Positions 28,211 through 37,651 are shown, numbered from the stretch's first letter. The stretch: DNA of 64,000 nt from Nostoc sp. TH1S01 (GCA_018993265.1 JAGKSW010000079.1:16865-80864), one strand, 5' to 3'. Notes: a model not told the origin generated them from the letters alone. Translations and numbers: made by a program.

Positions 28211-29686
28211 ATGACTTCTGTTACTCCAGTCAAAACTGAGTACGAAGCGATTATTGGTCTAGAAACCCATTGTCAGCTCAGTACGAATACCAAAATTTTC
28301 TCTAGTAGCTCTACGGCGTTCGGTGCTGATCCAAATACTAACATTGACCCCGTGTGTATGGGATTACCTGGGGTTTTACCTGTACTCAACCAAAAAGTTC
28401 TAGAGTATGCGGTGAAAGCAGGTTTAGCGTTGAATTGCCAAATCGCTAAATATAGCAAATTTGACCGTAAACAGTATTTTTATCCTGATTTGCCGAAAAA
28501 TTACCAAATTTCTCAATATGACCTACCCATTGCGGAACATGGTTGGTTAGAAATTGAGATGGTAGATGCTGATGGTAATCCTGTGCGTAAGCGCATTGGA
28601 ATTACCCGCCTGCACATGGAAGAAGATGCAGGGAAGTTAGTACACGCGGGAAGCGATCGCCTGTCTGGTTCTAGCTATTCTCTAGTAGACTACAATCGTG
28701 CAGGTGTACCTTTAGTGGAAATTGTCTCGGAACCTGATATTCGTTCGGGACAAGAAGCAGCAGAATACGCCCAAGAACTCCGCCGAATTTTGCGTTATCT
28801 CGGTGTGAGTGATGGAAATATGCAAGAAGGATCGTTGCGTTGCGACGTGAATATTTCTGTACGTCCCATCGGACAAAAAGAATTTGGGACGAAGGTAGAA
28901 ATTAAAAATATGAACTCCTTCAACGCCATTCAACGGGCGATTGAATACGAAATTGAACGTCAAATTGCTGCTGTCGAAGCCGGAGAACGCATCATTCAAG
29001 AGACGCGGTTGTGGGAAGAAGGTTCACAACGCACAATTAGTATGCGGACGAAGGAAGGTTCTAGTGATTACCGCTACTTCCCCGAACCAGATTTAGCACC
29101 CATTGAGGTTTCTGATAGCCAATTAGAAACATGGCGTAGCGAACTACCAGAACTCCCCGCCCAAAAGCGTCATCACTACGAAACTGAATTGGGACTTTCG
29201 GCTTATGATGCACGAGTCTTGACAGAAGAGCGTTACGTATCAGAATATTTTGAAACAGCGATCGCAGCTGGCGCAAATGCCAAAGCAGCAGCTAACTGGA
29301 TTACTCAAGATATCGCCGCATATCTTAATAAGCAAAAACTCAGCATTACTGATATTGCTTTAACTCCGGCTAACTTGGCTGAAGTCATTACCCGCATTGA
29401 GAAAGGCAAAATTAGCAACGCCCAAGCTAAAGAAAAATTGCCAGATTTACTCCAAGGTGTGACTCCCGAAAAAGCTTTTGCTGGTCAAGAGTTAATCACT
29501 GACCCCAGTGTACTAGAACCAATTGTTGATGAAGTGATTGCTGCTAACCCCAAGGAACTAGAGAAATACCGTAATGGTAACACCAATCTCAAAGGCTTCT
29601 TTGTAGGGCAAGTGCTGAAAAAGACCAGCAAACGTGCTGATCCGAAGTTAACTAACGAACTGGTAGAAAAAAAGCTAAATGCCTAG
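28211..29686 (+). CDS. gatB: Asp-tRNA(Asn)/Glu-tRNA(Gln) amidotransferase subunit B
   Basis: The 491-aa protein is full length for GatB. It begins with the family opening EYEAIIGLETHCQLST and contains FDRKQYFYPDLPKNYQISQYD, DYNRAGVPLVEIVSEPD and the SLRCDVNIS segment of the catalytic kinase-like cradle, followed by a helical/YqeY-like C-terminal domain. With GatA and GatC it converts mischarged Glu-tRNA(Gln) and Asp-tRNA(Asn) in the cytosol; neither partner gene is in the window, as usual in cyanobacteria. ATG 28211 is clear. The stop codon TAG at 29684-29686 lies inside the left inverted repeat of a 111-bp mobile element. Confidence 0.97.
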   Translation: MTSVTPVKTEYEAIIGLETHCQLSTNTKIFSSSSTAFGADPNTNIDPVCMGLPGVLPVLNQKVLEYAVKAGLALNCQIAKYSKFDRKQYFYPDLPKNYQISQYDLPIAEHGWLEIEMVDADGNPVRKRIGITRLHMEEDAGKLVHAGSDRLSGSSYSLVDYNRAGVPLVEIVSEPDIRSGQEAAEYAQELRRILRYLGVSDGNMQEGSLRCDVNISVRPIGQKEFGTKVEIKNMNSFNAIQRAIEYEIERQIAAVEAGERIIQETRLWEEGSQRTISMRTKEGSSDYRYFPEPDLAPIEVSDSQLETWRSELPELPAQKRHHYETELGLSAYDARVLTEERYVSEYFETAIAAGANAKAAANWITQDIAAYLNKQKLSITDIALTPANLAEVITRIEKGKISNAQAKEKLPDLLQGVTPEKAFAGQELITDPSVLEPIVDEVIAANPKELEKYRNGNTNLKGFFVGQVLKKTSKRADPKLTNELVEKKLNA

Positions 29687-29793
29687 TACAAAAAGCCTGA
29701 AGTATGAAGTCTGAAGTATGAAATGAAGAAACCCTTAGAGTGAGCTTTTCAGCAATTGATAATGGGTACTTTATTTCCGCCGAACTGTACTAG
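29683..29793. mobile_element. 111-bp MITE-like element, copy A
   Basis: The element has 8-bp terminal inverted repeats CTAGTACA (29683-29690) and TGTACTAG (29786-29793). A second copy of exactly the same length is found at 45457-45567, with a nearly identical interior from GCTGAAGTATGAAGT to GCAATTGATAATGGGT. No protein is encoded. No flanking target duplication is seen unless CTAG itself is the duplicated target. Its left repeat supplies the gatB stop codon. Confidence 0.75.
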
Positions 29794-29879
29794 TTTGATT
29801 GACTGTAAATTCTGAACAATCAATCATTTTGTCCAGTTTTTGTTCAGTAATTTCTTTACTGTATATTTACCAAAAACAC

Positions 29880-29980
29880 AGTCTACTAAGTAATGCCCCT
29901 CACAAATAAAAGGCTATTATTTGCTTAGTAGATGCACCCTAATGATCCGGAGAGTTGCCTCAGCTTCTCTCCTTATTTAT
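29880..29980 (+). ncRNA. Candidate small RNA, copy 1, ending in a terminator-like hairpin
   Basis: A conserved stretch with GTAGATGCACCCTAATGATC is followed by a GGAGAG/CTCTCC hairpin and an AT-rich tail. The upstream part has CTACTAAG pairing with CTTAGTAG around a loop containing CCCCTCA. A homologue lies at 30340-30445 with the same spacing between the CYCCTCA motif and the GTAGATGCACCCT block and a differently sequenced but preserved hairpin. I know no matching RNA family. No reading frame is conserved between the copies. Confidence 0.45.
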
Positions 29981-29991
29981 TAGCTATAAAG

Positions 29992-30009
29992 CAATACGAT
30001 TCAGTTAAG
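29992..30009. repeat. Solitary end of a MITE related to the 32 kb element
   Basis: CAATACGATTCAGTTAAG differs by one base from the left end of the 211-bp MITE at 32062 (CAATACGGTTCAGTTAAG). No matching right end is visible nearby, so it is either a decayed copy or a fragment. Confidence 0.4.
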
Positions 30010-30339
30010 AAAGTCTACCTGTGGGGGCAAGGAAACAGGGAACAGGGAACGGGGAACAGCAAAAGAAAAAAGGCTTATCTGAAATGTCTTGAGCTATAAA
30101 GTTATGTTTTTATAACATTTGGCATCTTAATTTGGCAAGCATAACAGTTAACCTAAAATGTTGATTTTCACAAGACACTCAATCAACCCATAAAAGTAAT
30201 TAAAAATAATCAAAGACCACTATTAAAGTCAATGTGCATTTTCAGATGTGACACAGGCTATTAATAAAATTTACGATTTTCATTTAAAATTTTATATCTA
30301 AGTATTTTACAGGTAAAATCTTAACAATATTTATACAAA

Positions 30340-30445
30340 AAAACAAATAATGGGTGATACTCCTCATGGCAAAAATGATATGCTGTGTTAAGTAGATGCA
30401 CCCTGATGATCTGGAGAGCTGCTCAAGTAGCTCTCCTTTTTCAAT
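30340..30445 (+). ncRNA. Candidate small RNA, copy 2, ending in a terminator-like hairpin
   Basis: This homologue of the candidate at 29880-29980 has GTAGATGCACCCTGATGATC followed by GGAGAGCT/AGCTCTCC (8-bp stem, loop of 8 nt) and a TTTTT run, which is a good rho-independent terminator. The upstream arm contains ACTCCTCA, which aligns with CCCCTCA of copy 1 at identical spacing. It lies about 210 bp in front of argJ on the same strand, so it may instead be a leader/attenuator, although the intervening repeat block argues for a separate transcript. Confidence 0.45.
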
Positions 30446-30450
30446 AAAAA

Positions 30451-30599
30451 AGTGCTGAGTAGAAAGTGCTGAGTGCTGAGAAATACGTCTATTCCGTATA
30501 TTAATGTTAAAAAATAAAAACCTAGCATCCTGACTTATGCCTTAGCTAAAAAATAAATTTTACTCAGCACTTAGCACTCAGCACTCAGCACTCAGCACT
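30451..30599. repeat. Inverted pair of CTCAGCA heptamer arrays upstream of argJ
   Basis: AGTGCTGAGTAGAAAGTGCTGAGTG-type units at 30451-30480 face ACTCAGCACTTAGCACTCAG-type units at 30562-30599, so the two arrays could fold into a long hairpin with an 80-nt loop. The 7-bp unit ACTCAGC is characteristic of STRR repeats of heterocystous cyanobacteria. The right array abuts the presumed argJ promoter. Confidence 0.65.
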
Positions 30600-30609
30600 A
30601 GTTAATTGG

Positions 30610-30615
30610 TATAAT
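30610..30615 (+). promoter_or_regulatory. Candidate -10 box of argJ
   Basis: A perfect TATAAT lies 38 bp before the argJ ATG. The expected -35 position falls inside the CTCAGCA heptamer array, which offers no TTGACA-like hexamer, so if this promoter is used the repeat has replaced its -35 element. The call rests on the -10 match only. Confidence 0.3.
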
Positions 30616-30653
30616 CGCCAGTCAGGCCGCTAATTTTGTGGGGGAACGGAAAA

Positions 30654-31964
30654 ATGGCAGACTGGCAAGAAATTACTGGTGGTGTGACTGCTCCTAAAGG
30701 ATATCGAGCCGCAGGAATCACCGCAGGATTAAAACCGTCGGGATTGCCAGATTTAGCTTTGATAGTATCGGATGTAGAGGCGATCGCAGCTGGTGTATTT
30801 ACCACATCTCAAGTCAAAGCTGCCTGTGTAGATTATTGCCGTCAACGCTTACAAGATAAAACCAGCGCCCGTGCTATTCTCTGCAATGCCGGACAAGCCA
30901 ACGCCGCCACAGGTATTCAAGGTGTGCGTGATGCTGAAGAAAGTGCAGAATTGTTAGCAAAAGAATTAAATATTTCTCCTGAATTGATTTTGTTAGCCTC
31001 GACTGGCGTAATTGGTCAACGCATCAAGATGGATGCTTTACGAAGTGGTATTCCCAAACTAGTCGCCAGCCTTTCAGAAACAGGTTCTGATGCAGCGGCT
31101 GGGTCAATTATCACCACAGATTTAGTCACAAAATCTATTGCTCTAGAAACAACATTACATGACCGCCCAGTCCGCATTGGTGGGATTGCCAAGGGTTCCG
31201 GGATGATTCACCCCAACATGGCAACTATGCTGGCATTTGTTACTTGTGATGCGGCTGTTTCCTCCCACCTTTGGCAGCAAATGTTGAGTAGAGCCGCTGA
31301 TAAAAGCTTTAATTCGATTACCGTAGATGGCGACACCAGCACCAACGACAGTTTAATTGCCTTAGCAAATGGTCAATCTCGCACCCCAGCCATTACCGAG
31401 ATGGGTGCAGAAGCAGAGAAATTAGAGGCGATGTTAACAGCAGTATGCCAGCATTTAGCCAAAGCGATCGCGCGAGATGGTGAAGGTGCAACCTGTCTTA
31501 TTGAAGTGCAAGTCACTGGAACCCATGATGACCTCGCCGCCAGACAAATTGCCAAAACAATTGCCGGCTCATCCTTAGTTAAATCTGCAATCTTTGGTCG
31601 TGACCCTAACTGGGGACGCATCGCCGCCGCCGCCGGACGTGCAGGTGTACCCTTTGAACAAGATAACTTGCAAATTAAGTTAGGGGATTTCTTACTATTA
31701 GAAAATGGTCAACCTCTACAATTTGACCGCGCCGCCGCCAGTGCATATTTAAAACAAGCAGCTATTGATTATCCAGTTGTAGATTTAGTAGCTACTAATA
31801 ATAGTAATGATTTATCAGGCGACCGCAGCAATATCAAAACTCAACGCTTAGACAATCCCGTAATTATTGCTGTTAGCGTTGGTAATGGTCATGGGACAGG
31901 TAAAGCTTGGGGTTGCGATTTAAGTTACGACTACGTGAAAATCAACGCCGAATATACAACTTAA
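30654..31964 (+). CDS. argJ: Bifunctional ornithine acetyltransferase / N-acetylglutamate synthase
   Basis: The protein (436 aa from ATG 30654) is full length for ArgJ. The self-cleavage site is in HPNMATMLAF, with Thr191 as the nucleophile freed at the start of the beta chain; GRDPNWGRI and the GNGHGTGKAWGCDLS C-terminus are family marks. It recycles the acetyl group from N-acetylornithine to glutamate in arginine synthesis and can also start the pathway with acetyl-CoA. The frame can be read from TTG 30636, but ATG 30654 in front of ADWQEITGGVTAP is the usual start. It is monocistronic here. Arginine feeds cyanophycin, to which the isoaspartyl peptidase at 12.9 kb may also relate. Confidence 0.96.
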   Translation: MADWQEITGGVTAPKGYRAAGITAGLKPSGLPDLALIVSDVEAIAAGVFTTSQVKAACVDYCRQRLQDKTSARAILCNAGQANAATGIQGVRDAEESAELLAKELNISPELILLASTGVIGQRIKMDALRSGIPKLVASLSETGSDAAAGSIITTDLVTKSIALETTLHDRPVRIGGIAKGSGMIHPNMATMLAFVTCDAAVSSHLWQQMLSRAADKSFNSITVDGDTSTNDSLIALANGQSRTPAITEMGAEAEKLEAMLTAVCQHLAKAIARDGEGATCLIEVQVTGTHDDLAARQIAKTIAGSSLVKSAIFGRDPNWGRIAAAAGRAGVPFEQDNLQIKLGDFLLLENGQPLQFDRAAASAYLKQAAIDYPVVDLVATNNSNDLSGDRSNIKTQRLDNPVIIAVSVGNGHGTGKAWGCDLSYDYVKINAEYTT

Positions 31965-32061
31965 CTAAATCAATAGATGTTCGCAACCAGTTTAGCAATT
32001 TAGTGGAGATCGCTCTCAACTATGAGCGATCTCCACTTTTCTACGAAGATCATTTAAAAAG

Positions 32062-32272
32062 CAATACGGTTCAGTTAAGGTGATGAGAGTTAATTTCTCA
32101 ATTTCTGCTCTACCTATCAGACAATGAACAAGATTTGGGGGATTCTCCCCCAAACCCCCGATTGGGGGACGGTTGCGTCCCCCAAGCCCCCTCCAAAATC
32201 ATTCTTGCGTTTTTTGTTGAGTCATTATTTGTTGGTTTTGTGATGATTTAGTTTTTTATCTGAACCGTATTG
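32062..32272. mobile_element. 211-bp MITE with perfect TIRs and 10-bp target duplication
   Basis: CAATACGGTTCAG (32062-32074) and CTGAACCGTATTG (32260-32272) are perfect 13-bp terminal inverted repeats. They are flanked exactly by the direct repeat ATTTAAAAAG (32052-32061 and 32273-32282), as expected of a target-site duplication. The interior carries no gene and has a G/C-run palindrome (about 32134-32190) with CCCCCAAACCCCCGATTGGG. It must have been mobilised by a transposase encoded elsewhere. It lies 33 bp from the end of the leftward pentapeptide-repeat gene. Confidence 0.85.
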
Positions 32273-32305
32273 ATTTAAAAAGCACATAAGTTACCGAACA
32301 CGATA

Positions 32306-33076
32306 TTAGAAGGGAAGAAATTGAAGTAGAATTGAGCCAACACTACCAACAAAATCAAAGAAACTTGGTTTGCCTGTCGTGACATTTTCTTTGTAAGGTG
32401 TTTGTAGTTCTTTGATAAAAGCCTGAGCTGTTTGGCTTCCATCACCATTTTGTTGGTTAGCAAATAGTTTTTCAGCGATTTGGGCATCTGCAAAAGCACC
32501 TTGGCGATCAAATAATTGGTACTTGGCAATACCACGTGCTAAGTAAGCACCTGCATATTCTGGTTTAGCTGCGATCGCTTGACTAAAGTAACTAATTGCT
32601 TGTTGGTGATTGCCTTTTTGCCCTTCGGCTATTCCCCAAGCATAAAACTCTTCTGGTGTCGCAATTTGTAATGGTATACCAATTGCACCTTGAAAGTTAA
32701 CTCCCTGTAGATATGCATTGGTAAAGACGGTGTTTCCTAAATAAGTATTTCTTAAATCTGCACCTGCAAGATTTGCCCCATTGAATTTTGCTTCAGTTAA
32801 GTTAGCACCAAATAATCCTGCACCACTTAAGTTAGCACCACGTAAATCAGCACCAGTTAAATTAGCACGACTGAGATTTGCGCCTGTAAGATTAGCTCCA
32901 CTTAAATTCGCTCCCGATAAATCAGCTAAGACTAAACCTGCACCTGTCAAATCACAGTTCTGACATTGTTTAGTTGCTAATAATTGTCTTAGATGTTCTG
33001 AATTAGCTGCTTGGGCAGTTGAAGCTAAACTGATGGTAGCTACAAATATCATTGTGGCTAAAATTGGACTTTTCAT
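32306..33076 (-). CDS. Exported pentapeptide-repeat protein with TPR-like C-terminus
   Basis: The 256-aa protein begins with a signal peptide (residues 1-23, cleavage after AQA), then a short Cys-containing segment QCQNCDL, about 17 pentapeptide repeats of the A(N/D)LxG type (about 41-130, for example GANLSGANLTGANLSRADL-like runs) forming a right-handed quadrilateral helix, and a C-terminal part (about 140-205) with TPR-like KGNHQQAISYFSQAIAAKPEYAGAY. Cyanobacteria have many pentapeptide-repeat proteins, mostly without known function; this one is probably periplasmic or lumenal. The fusion with TPR suggests a binding scaffold. No partner gene is nearby. Confidence 0.85.
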   Translation of the reverse strand: MKSPILATMIFVATISLASTAQAANSEHLRQLLATKQCQNCDLTGAGLVLADLSGANLSGANLTGANLSRANLTGADLRGANLSGAGLFGANLTEAKFNGANLAGADLRNTYLGNTVFTNAYLQGVNFQGAIGIPLQIATPEEFYAWGIAEGQKGNHQQAISYFSQAIAAKPEYAGAYLARGIAKYQLFDRQGAFADAQIAEKLFANQQNGDGSQTAQAFIKELQTPYKENVTTGKPSFFDFVGSVGSILLQFLPF

Positions 33077-33189
33077 ACTGGATGTTGCAATATTTGCTAC
33101 TCAAAGCTCAACATTAGGCTATAAATTTATACTTCAGCCTATGATATGAAGAATTTGAGCAGTTTGCCCTCAGTAGATGCCTAGATTAG

Positions 33190-33333
33190 TTAATGAATTT
33201 GCATGACAGCAAACTCTCCTGGCTGATAAAAATCAATTTTTTGACTTGTATTGCTTGGAGCAGACAAACCTATCTCTGCAATTAAACGTAAAACTAAAGT
33301 TAAAATAGTTGCAAGTAAGAGTTTTTCTAACAT
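33190..33333 (-). CDS. Small secreted or membrane peptide of unknown function
   Basis: This 47-codon frame starts MLEKLLLATILTLVLRLIAE and ends with a polar tail containing KIDFYQPGEF. It is preceded by GGGGGAGAGG, a strong ribosome binding site, and two consecutive ATG codons (33336 and 33333) are possible starts. Residues 4-18 form one hydrophobic segment, so it is either a signal peptide with a 20-residue product or a membrane-anchored micropeptide. I do not recognise the family. It lies alone between pyrF and the pentapeptide-repeat gene, on the same strand. Confidence 0.5.
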   Translation of the reverse strand: MLEKLLLATILTLVLRLIAEIGLSAPSNTSQKIDFYQPGEFAVMQIH

Positions 33334-33581
33334 CATCCTCTCCCCCACATCCACCACATCATAATCAAAACTTATACTAACAGTAAATATAAGCTATAAT
33401 CACCCAAAGGCTAAGTCAGACTGCCTTTAACCTCAATGATTGATATCGAGTTTTTGAGTGATACTGATCACACAACAGCATAGATGATGAGTACTTAATA
33501 GGGCTTACGCAAGAAAACGAAAAATTAAGGTTTTAGAGCGGGGTGTAGGGGTGTAGGTGTTCAAAGCCCTGGCCTAAACCA

Positions 33582-34289
33582 CTAGTTCAATTCCTCAGAA
33601 ATTTGTTTCCAGGCTAACGCAGGTTCAGCCGCAGCTGTGATGGGACGACCAATTACTAGATAGTTTGCACCAGCTTGGATAGCTTCGGCAGGAGTGAGCG
33701 ATCTCTTTTGGTCTCCTTTATCAGCCCAAGTTGGACGTACCCCCGGACAAACTAGCAAAAAGTCATCGCCACAGGTTTGCCGCAATTGAGCTACTTCTTG
33801 GGGAGAACATACTGCACCATCTAATCCTGACTCTTGCGCCATCAATGCCATTTCTAAGGCAAATTCAGGCAATTCTAGGGGAATTTTTAAATCAAAGGCC
33901 AGTTGTCGCGCCGAAATACTCGTCAGCAGTGTAATAGCAATTAATTTCGGCGGTTGCACACCAGCTTGGGCTGCGCCTGTTTGGGCTGCTTCGGTGGCAG
34001 CTTTGAGCGCATCCTTGCCTGCTGTCGCATGAATTGTCAACAAATCTACCCCGTAACGTGCCGCACTGCGACAAGCCCCAGCCACGGTATTGGGGATGTC
34101 ATGAAACTTTAAATCTAAAAAGATGCGCTTTTGCCGAGACTTTAAGATTTCTAAAATTTTCGGCCCAGTGCTAGTAAACAACTCTAAACCAACCTTCCAG
34201 AAACTGACTGATTCGAGCTTGTCAATTAAAGCGATCGCACTTTCTAAATCTGGCACATCCAAAGCCACGATGATTTTGTCATTAGTCAT
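33582..34289 (-). CDS. pyrF: Orotidine 5'-phosphate decarboxylase
   Basis: The 235-aa protein has the OMP decarboxylase barrel of the bacterial PyrF type: ALDVPD at residues 9-14, the catalytic KFHDIPNT block with LDLKFHD (Lys-x-x-Asp), and the phosphate-binding C-terminal [12 protein letters not shown]. It turns OMP into UMP in pyrimidine synthesis. ATG 34289 is the start. It lies 56 bp after the end of tyrS on the same strand and may be cotranscribed with it. Confidence 0.97.
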   Translation of the reverse strand: MTNDKIIVALDVPDLESAIALIDKLESVSFWKVGLELFTSTGPKILEILKSRQKRIFLDLKFHDIPNTVAGACRSAARYGVDLLTIHATAGKDALKAATEAAQTGAAQAGVQPPKLIAITLLTSISARQLAFDLKIPLELPEFALEMALMAQESGLDGAVCSPQEVAQLRQTCGDDFLLVCPGVRPTWADKGDQKRSLTPAEAIQAGANYLVIGRPITAAAEPALAWKQISEELN

Positions 34290-34345
34290 TGGTCATTTGT
34301 CCTTTGTTATTTCCTCCTACTCCCCACTCCCCATTCCCCCTAAAT

Positions 34346-35542
34346 TTACGGGACTAAACGCACAAACTTATTTTTACCCACTTGCAGCACTCGTCCGTGT
34401 AATTCGCTAGGTTCTGCAAAAGTGGTATCAACATCGGTAATGCGATCGCCATCTAAGCGTACACCACCTTCTTGAATTTTCCGCCGACCTTCGCCTGTAC
34501 TTTTACACAAGCCACTGGCATTGAGTATAAAAGCCAACTTTGCTGGAAATTGCGGTATACCAGCGAGAGAAAATTCAGGAACAGCACCTTCCTTACCACC
34601 ACTTTTCGCTGCTTCTTTCGCTTCATTTGCGGCTTGTTCGCCGTGGTATTGTTTAACTACTTCCCAAGCTAAAAGCATTTGGCGATCGCGGGGATTTTCT
34701 GGCAATTTATCTAAAGGTAAATCTGTCAGTAGTTCAAAATACTGTTCCAGCAAATTATCAGGAACCCCTTGTAACTTCTGATATTTTTGTCCTGGGTGTT
34801 CCGACAAACCAACATAATTTCCCAGAGACTTAGACATTTTCTGTACGCCATCTGTACCAATTAAAATCGGTAACAGTAATCCAAATTGGGGTTTTTGACC
34901 AAAATGACGTTGTAAATCGCGTCCCACAGCAATGTTAAACTTTTGGTCAGTTCCCCCTAGTTCTACATCTGCCTCAACGGCCACAGAATCAAAGCCCTGC
35001 ATCAATGGATAAAGGAACTCATGCAAGAAAATCGGATTCTCTTTTTTGTAACGTTCAGCAAATCCTTCCTTGGCTAACATTTGCCCCACCGTCATGGTAG
35101 AGAGTAACTCCAAAATTTTTCCTAAATTAAGCTGGGAAAGCCATTCGGAGTTATAACGCACCTCTAACCGTCCTGGTGTGTCAAAATCCAGAATAGAACG
35201 CACTTGGTCTAAGTAAGTCTGGGCATTTTGCGCCACATCAGCTTCTGTTAGCTGGCGACGCACCTCAGATTTACCTGTAGGGTCACCGATGCGTGCCGTA
35301 AAATCACCGATAATCAGGACTGCTGTATGACCAGCATCTTGAAACGCTCGCAGTTTTCGTACTGGTATGCTATGACCAAAGTGAATATCAGCACCCGTAG
35401 GGTCAATTCCCAATTTTACCCTCAGAGGTCTGTTACTATTTGCTAGACGTTGTTCTAAACTTTCAATTTCGCTATTAATATCAGTCGGTTGGGGGAATAC
35501 TTCCACTACCCCACGATGCAGCCAAGAAAAATCTTGCGCCAT
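34346..35542 (-). CDS. tyrS: Tyrosyl-tRNA synthetase
   Basis: The protein (398 aa from ATG 35542) is a class I synthetase. The HIGH-like motif is HFGHS, the GGTDQKFN substrate segment follows, and KMSKS is intact in [11 protein letters not shown]. The last about 65 residues form an S4 RNA-binding domain ([16 protein letters not shown]). A longer frame to 35752 exists, but it overlaps the start of the divergent PBP gene, its first 70 residues look non-coding, and [11 protein letters not shown] is the usual beginning of cyanobacterial TyrS. It charges tRNA-Tyr in the cytosol. Confidence 0.95.
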   Translation of the reverse strand: MAQDFSWLHRGVVEVFPQPTDINSEIESLEQRLANSNRPLRVKLGIDPTGADIHFGHSIPVRKLRAFQDAGHTAVLIIGDFTARIGDPTGKSEVRRQLTEADVAQNAQTYLDQVRSILDFDTPGRLEVRYNSEWLSQLNLGKILELLSTMTVGQMLAKEGFAERYKKENPIFLHEFLYPLMQGFDSVAVEADVELGGTDQKFNIAVGRDLQRHFGQKPQFGLLLPILIGTDGVQKMSKSLGNYVGLSEHPGQKYQKLQGVPDNLLEQYFELLTDLPLDKLPENPRDRQMLLAWEVVKQYHGEQAANEAKEAAKSGGKEGAVPEFSLAGIPQFPAKLAFILNASGLCKSTGEGRRKIQEGGVRLDGDRITDVDTTFAEPSELHGRVLQVGKNKFVRLVP

Positions 35543-35716
35543 AATAGGAGATTCGCTATTAACTACACTTTTTATTTGAGAAGTTAGGTTGGTTACATTC
35601 ACTGGCAATTTGTCCGTTTTTTCATCTGCCAAACTAATATAATTGCAAAAAATTAACCACCTTGCTGCATTTCGATGAACTACAGTTAAATTTACAAGTG
35701 AGGAAGTGATATCACC

Positions 35717-37639
35717 GTGTCGTCTAGGACTCTTGAAAATAAGCAGCCACAACGTCGGCCTTCATCGGGCTTTGAGTTCTTGAAGGGCGTAGGTCAGATA
35801 ACTGGCGGTACTTTGTTATCTATCACCATGCTGACAAGCTCTATTGTAGCTGGAGGGCTAGTTGGTTTAGCGATTAGTTTCCGTAATTTGCCCGATGTCA
35901 GACAACTGCGTAACTTCTTTCCCTCAGAAACGACTTATATTTATGATATTAAAGGTAAACTGCTCGCCAGCGTCCACGGGGAAGCTAACCGAGAAGTCGT
36001 ACCTTTAGATAGAATTTCACCTAATTTAAAACGCGCAGTACTAGCTAGTGAAGATAGCCATTTTTACTATCACCACGGTATTAACCCCACAGGTGTGGGG
36101 CGTGCGATTGTAGTTAACGCCGTAGCAGGTGGTGTGAAAGAAGGTGGTTCTACCATCACCATGCAGTTGGTCAAGAATTTGTTTTTGTCGCAAAAACGCG
36201 CCATTACCCGGAAATTAGCCGAGGCTGTATTGGCAATTCGTTTAGAACAAATTCTCACCAAAGACCAAATTTTAGAAATGTATCTCAATCAAGTGTATTG
36301 GGGTCATAATAATTACGGTGTCCAAACAGCCGCCCGCAGTTACTTTGATAAGTCAGCAGAGAATTTAACTATTGCTGAATCTGCCATGATGGCGGGTTTA
36401 ATTCAAGCCCCAGAAGAATTCAGCCCTTTTGCTAGTATGAAGCTGGCAAAACAAAAACAAAAAGAAGTGCTGGGGCGGATGCTGGAATTGAAATGGATCA
36501 CTCAGCAAGAATATGATGATGCCCTAAAGCAAGAAATTAAACTTGGTAGAATCAGGTCTTTCCAAGGCAGCGCCTTACCTTATGTTTCTAATACTGTGGC
36601 GCAGGAATTAGCGAAGAAGTTTGGACGTGATGCGTTACTCAAAGGTGGGATGCGAGTCCAAACTACAGTGGATGCTAAATTTCAAATAATGGCAGAAGAT
36701 ACTGTCAAAAAATGGCATCAAACTCTTCTGAGTCAGGGGTTGTATAAAAACCAAATTGCCTTGGTAGCAATTGATCCGCGTACCCATTTTATTAAGGCAT
36801 TGGTGGGTGGCGTAGATCCCAAAGTGAGTGAGTTTAACCGAGCGACTCAAGCTCTACGTCAACCTGGTTCTTCTTTTAAGCCTTTTGTTTACTATACTGC
36901 CTTTGCTACTGGTAAGTACGGCCCAGACACAACGGTGATTGATGCGCCAGTGAGTTACCGCGATGGTGATGGTTGGTACTATCCCAGGAACTATGATGGT
37001 AGCTTTGGCGGAGCGATGTCTATTCGTAAGGCTTTATCTGTATCTCGGAATATTCCTGTAATCAAGATTGGTAAGACTGTAGGGATGTCCAAAGTTATCG
37101 AAACTTGCCGAACTTTGGGAATTATGAGTCCAATGGAACCTGTAACCTCGTTGCCTTTAGGTGCGATCGGTGTTACACCCTTGGAAATGACCAGTGCTTA
37201 TGCTACCTTTGCTAACTACGGTTGGCAATCACCACCAACAATTATTGCTCGGATTACCGACAGTAGCGGCAATGTGCTACTAGATAATACGCCTAAGCCT
37301 CAGTTAGTCCTTGATCCTTGGGCATCAGCAGCTATCATCGATACAATGCGTTCAGTAATTACTGAAGGTACTGGAAAAAATGCAGCAATTGATCGTCCAG
37401 CGGCTGGAAAGACTGGGACAACATCCTCAGAAAAAGATATTTGGTTTGTTGGTACTGTACCCCAGTTGACAACTGCTGTTTGGGTGGGAAGGGACGATAA
37501 CAAACAATTAGCTAGTGGTGCTACTGGTGGTGTCATGGTCGCTCCCATCTGGAGGGATTTCATGACCAAAGCGCTGAAAGGTGTACCAGTAGAAAATTTC
37601 AAATCACCGTCACAGTTTCCTCGGCCAAAGGCAAACTAA
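35717..37639 (+). CDS. Class A penicillin-binding protein (transglycosylase/transpeptidase)
   Basis: The 640-aa bifunctional peptidoglycan synthase has one N-terminal membrane anchor (about residues 32-56), a GT51 transglycosylase domain with catalytic Glu112 in [12 protein letters not shown] and the [14 protein letters not shown] motif, and a transpeptidase domain with Ser385 and Lys388 in RQPGSSFKP, the SRN triad in SVSRNIP and KTG in AAGKTGTTS. It belongs to the PBP1A family; several such paralogues exist in cyanobacteria, so no gene name is given. The start is GTG 35717 with GAGGAAG 11 bp upstream. It is divergent from tyrS and converges on the DUF1825 gene. Confidence 0.94.
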   Translation: MSSRTLENKQPQRRPSSGFEFLKGVGQITGGTLLSITMLTSSIVAGGLVGLAISFRNLPDVRQLRNFFPSETTYIYDIKGKLLASVHGEANREVVPLDRISPNLKRAVLASEDSHFYYHHGINPTGVGRAIVVNAVAGGVKEGGSTITMQLVKNLFLSQKRAITRKLAEAVLAIRLEQILTKDQILEMYLNQVYWGHNNYGVQTAARSYFDKSAENLTIAESAMMAGLIQAPEEFSPFASMKLAKQKQKEVLGRMLELKWITQQEYDDALKQEIKLGRIRSFQGSALPYVSNTVAQELAKKFGRDALLKGGMRVQTTVDAKFQIMAEDTVKKWHQTLLSQGLYKNQIALVAIDPRTHFIKALVGGVDPKVSEFNRATQALRQPGSSFKPFVYYTAFATGKYGPDTTVIDAPVSYRDGDGWYYPRNYDGSFGGAMSIRKALSVSRNIPVIKIGKTVGMSKVIETCRTLGIMSPMEPVTSLPLGAIGVTPLEMTSAYATFANYGWQSPPTIIARITDSSGNVLLDNTPKPQLVLDPWASAAIIDTMRSVITEGTGKNAAIDRPAAGKTGTTSSEKDIWFVGTVPQLTTAVWVGRDDNKQLASGATGGVMVAPIWRDFMTKALKGVPVENFKSPSQFPRPKAN

Positions 37640-37651
37640 CTTGAGATTTTG

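Noticed and set aside
30358..30372. Yfr1 small RNA (ACTCCTCA core)
   Set aside because: The core lacks the full ACUCCUCACAC sequence and the flanking stems of Yfr1; only the partial string matches, so I list it as an unknown RNA candidate.
35543..35752. 70-residue N-terminal extension of tyrosyl-tRNA synthetase
   Set aside because: The extension would overlap the PBP start codon on the other strand, and the family start [11 protein letters not shown] lies at 35542.
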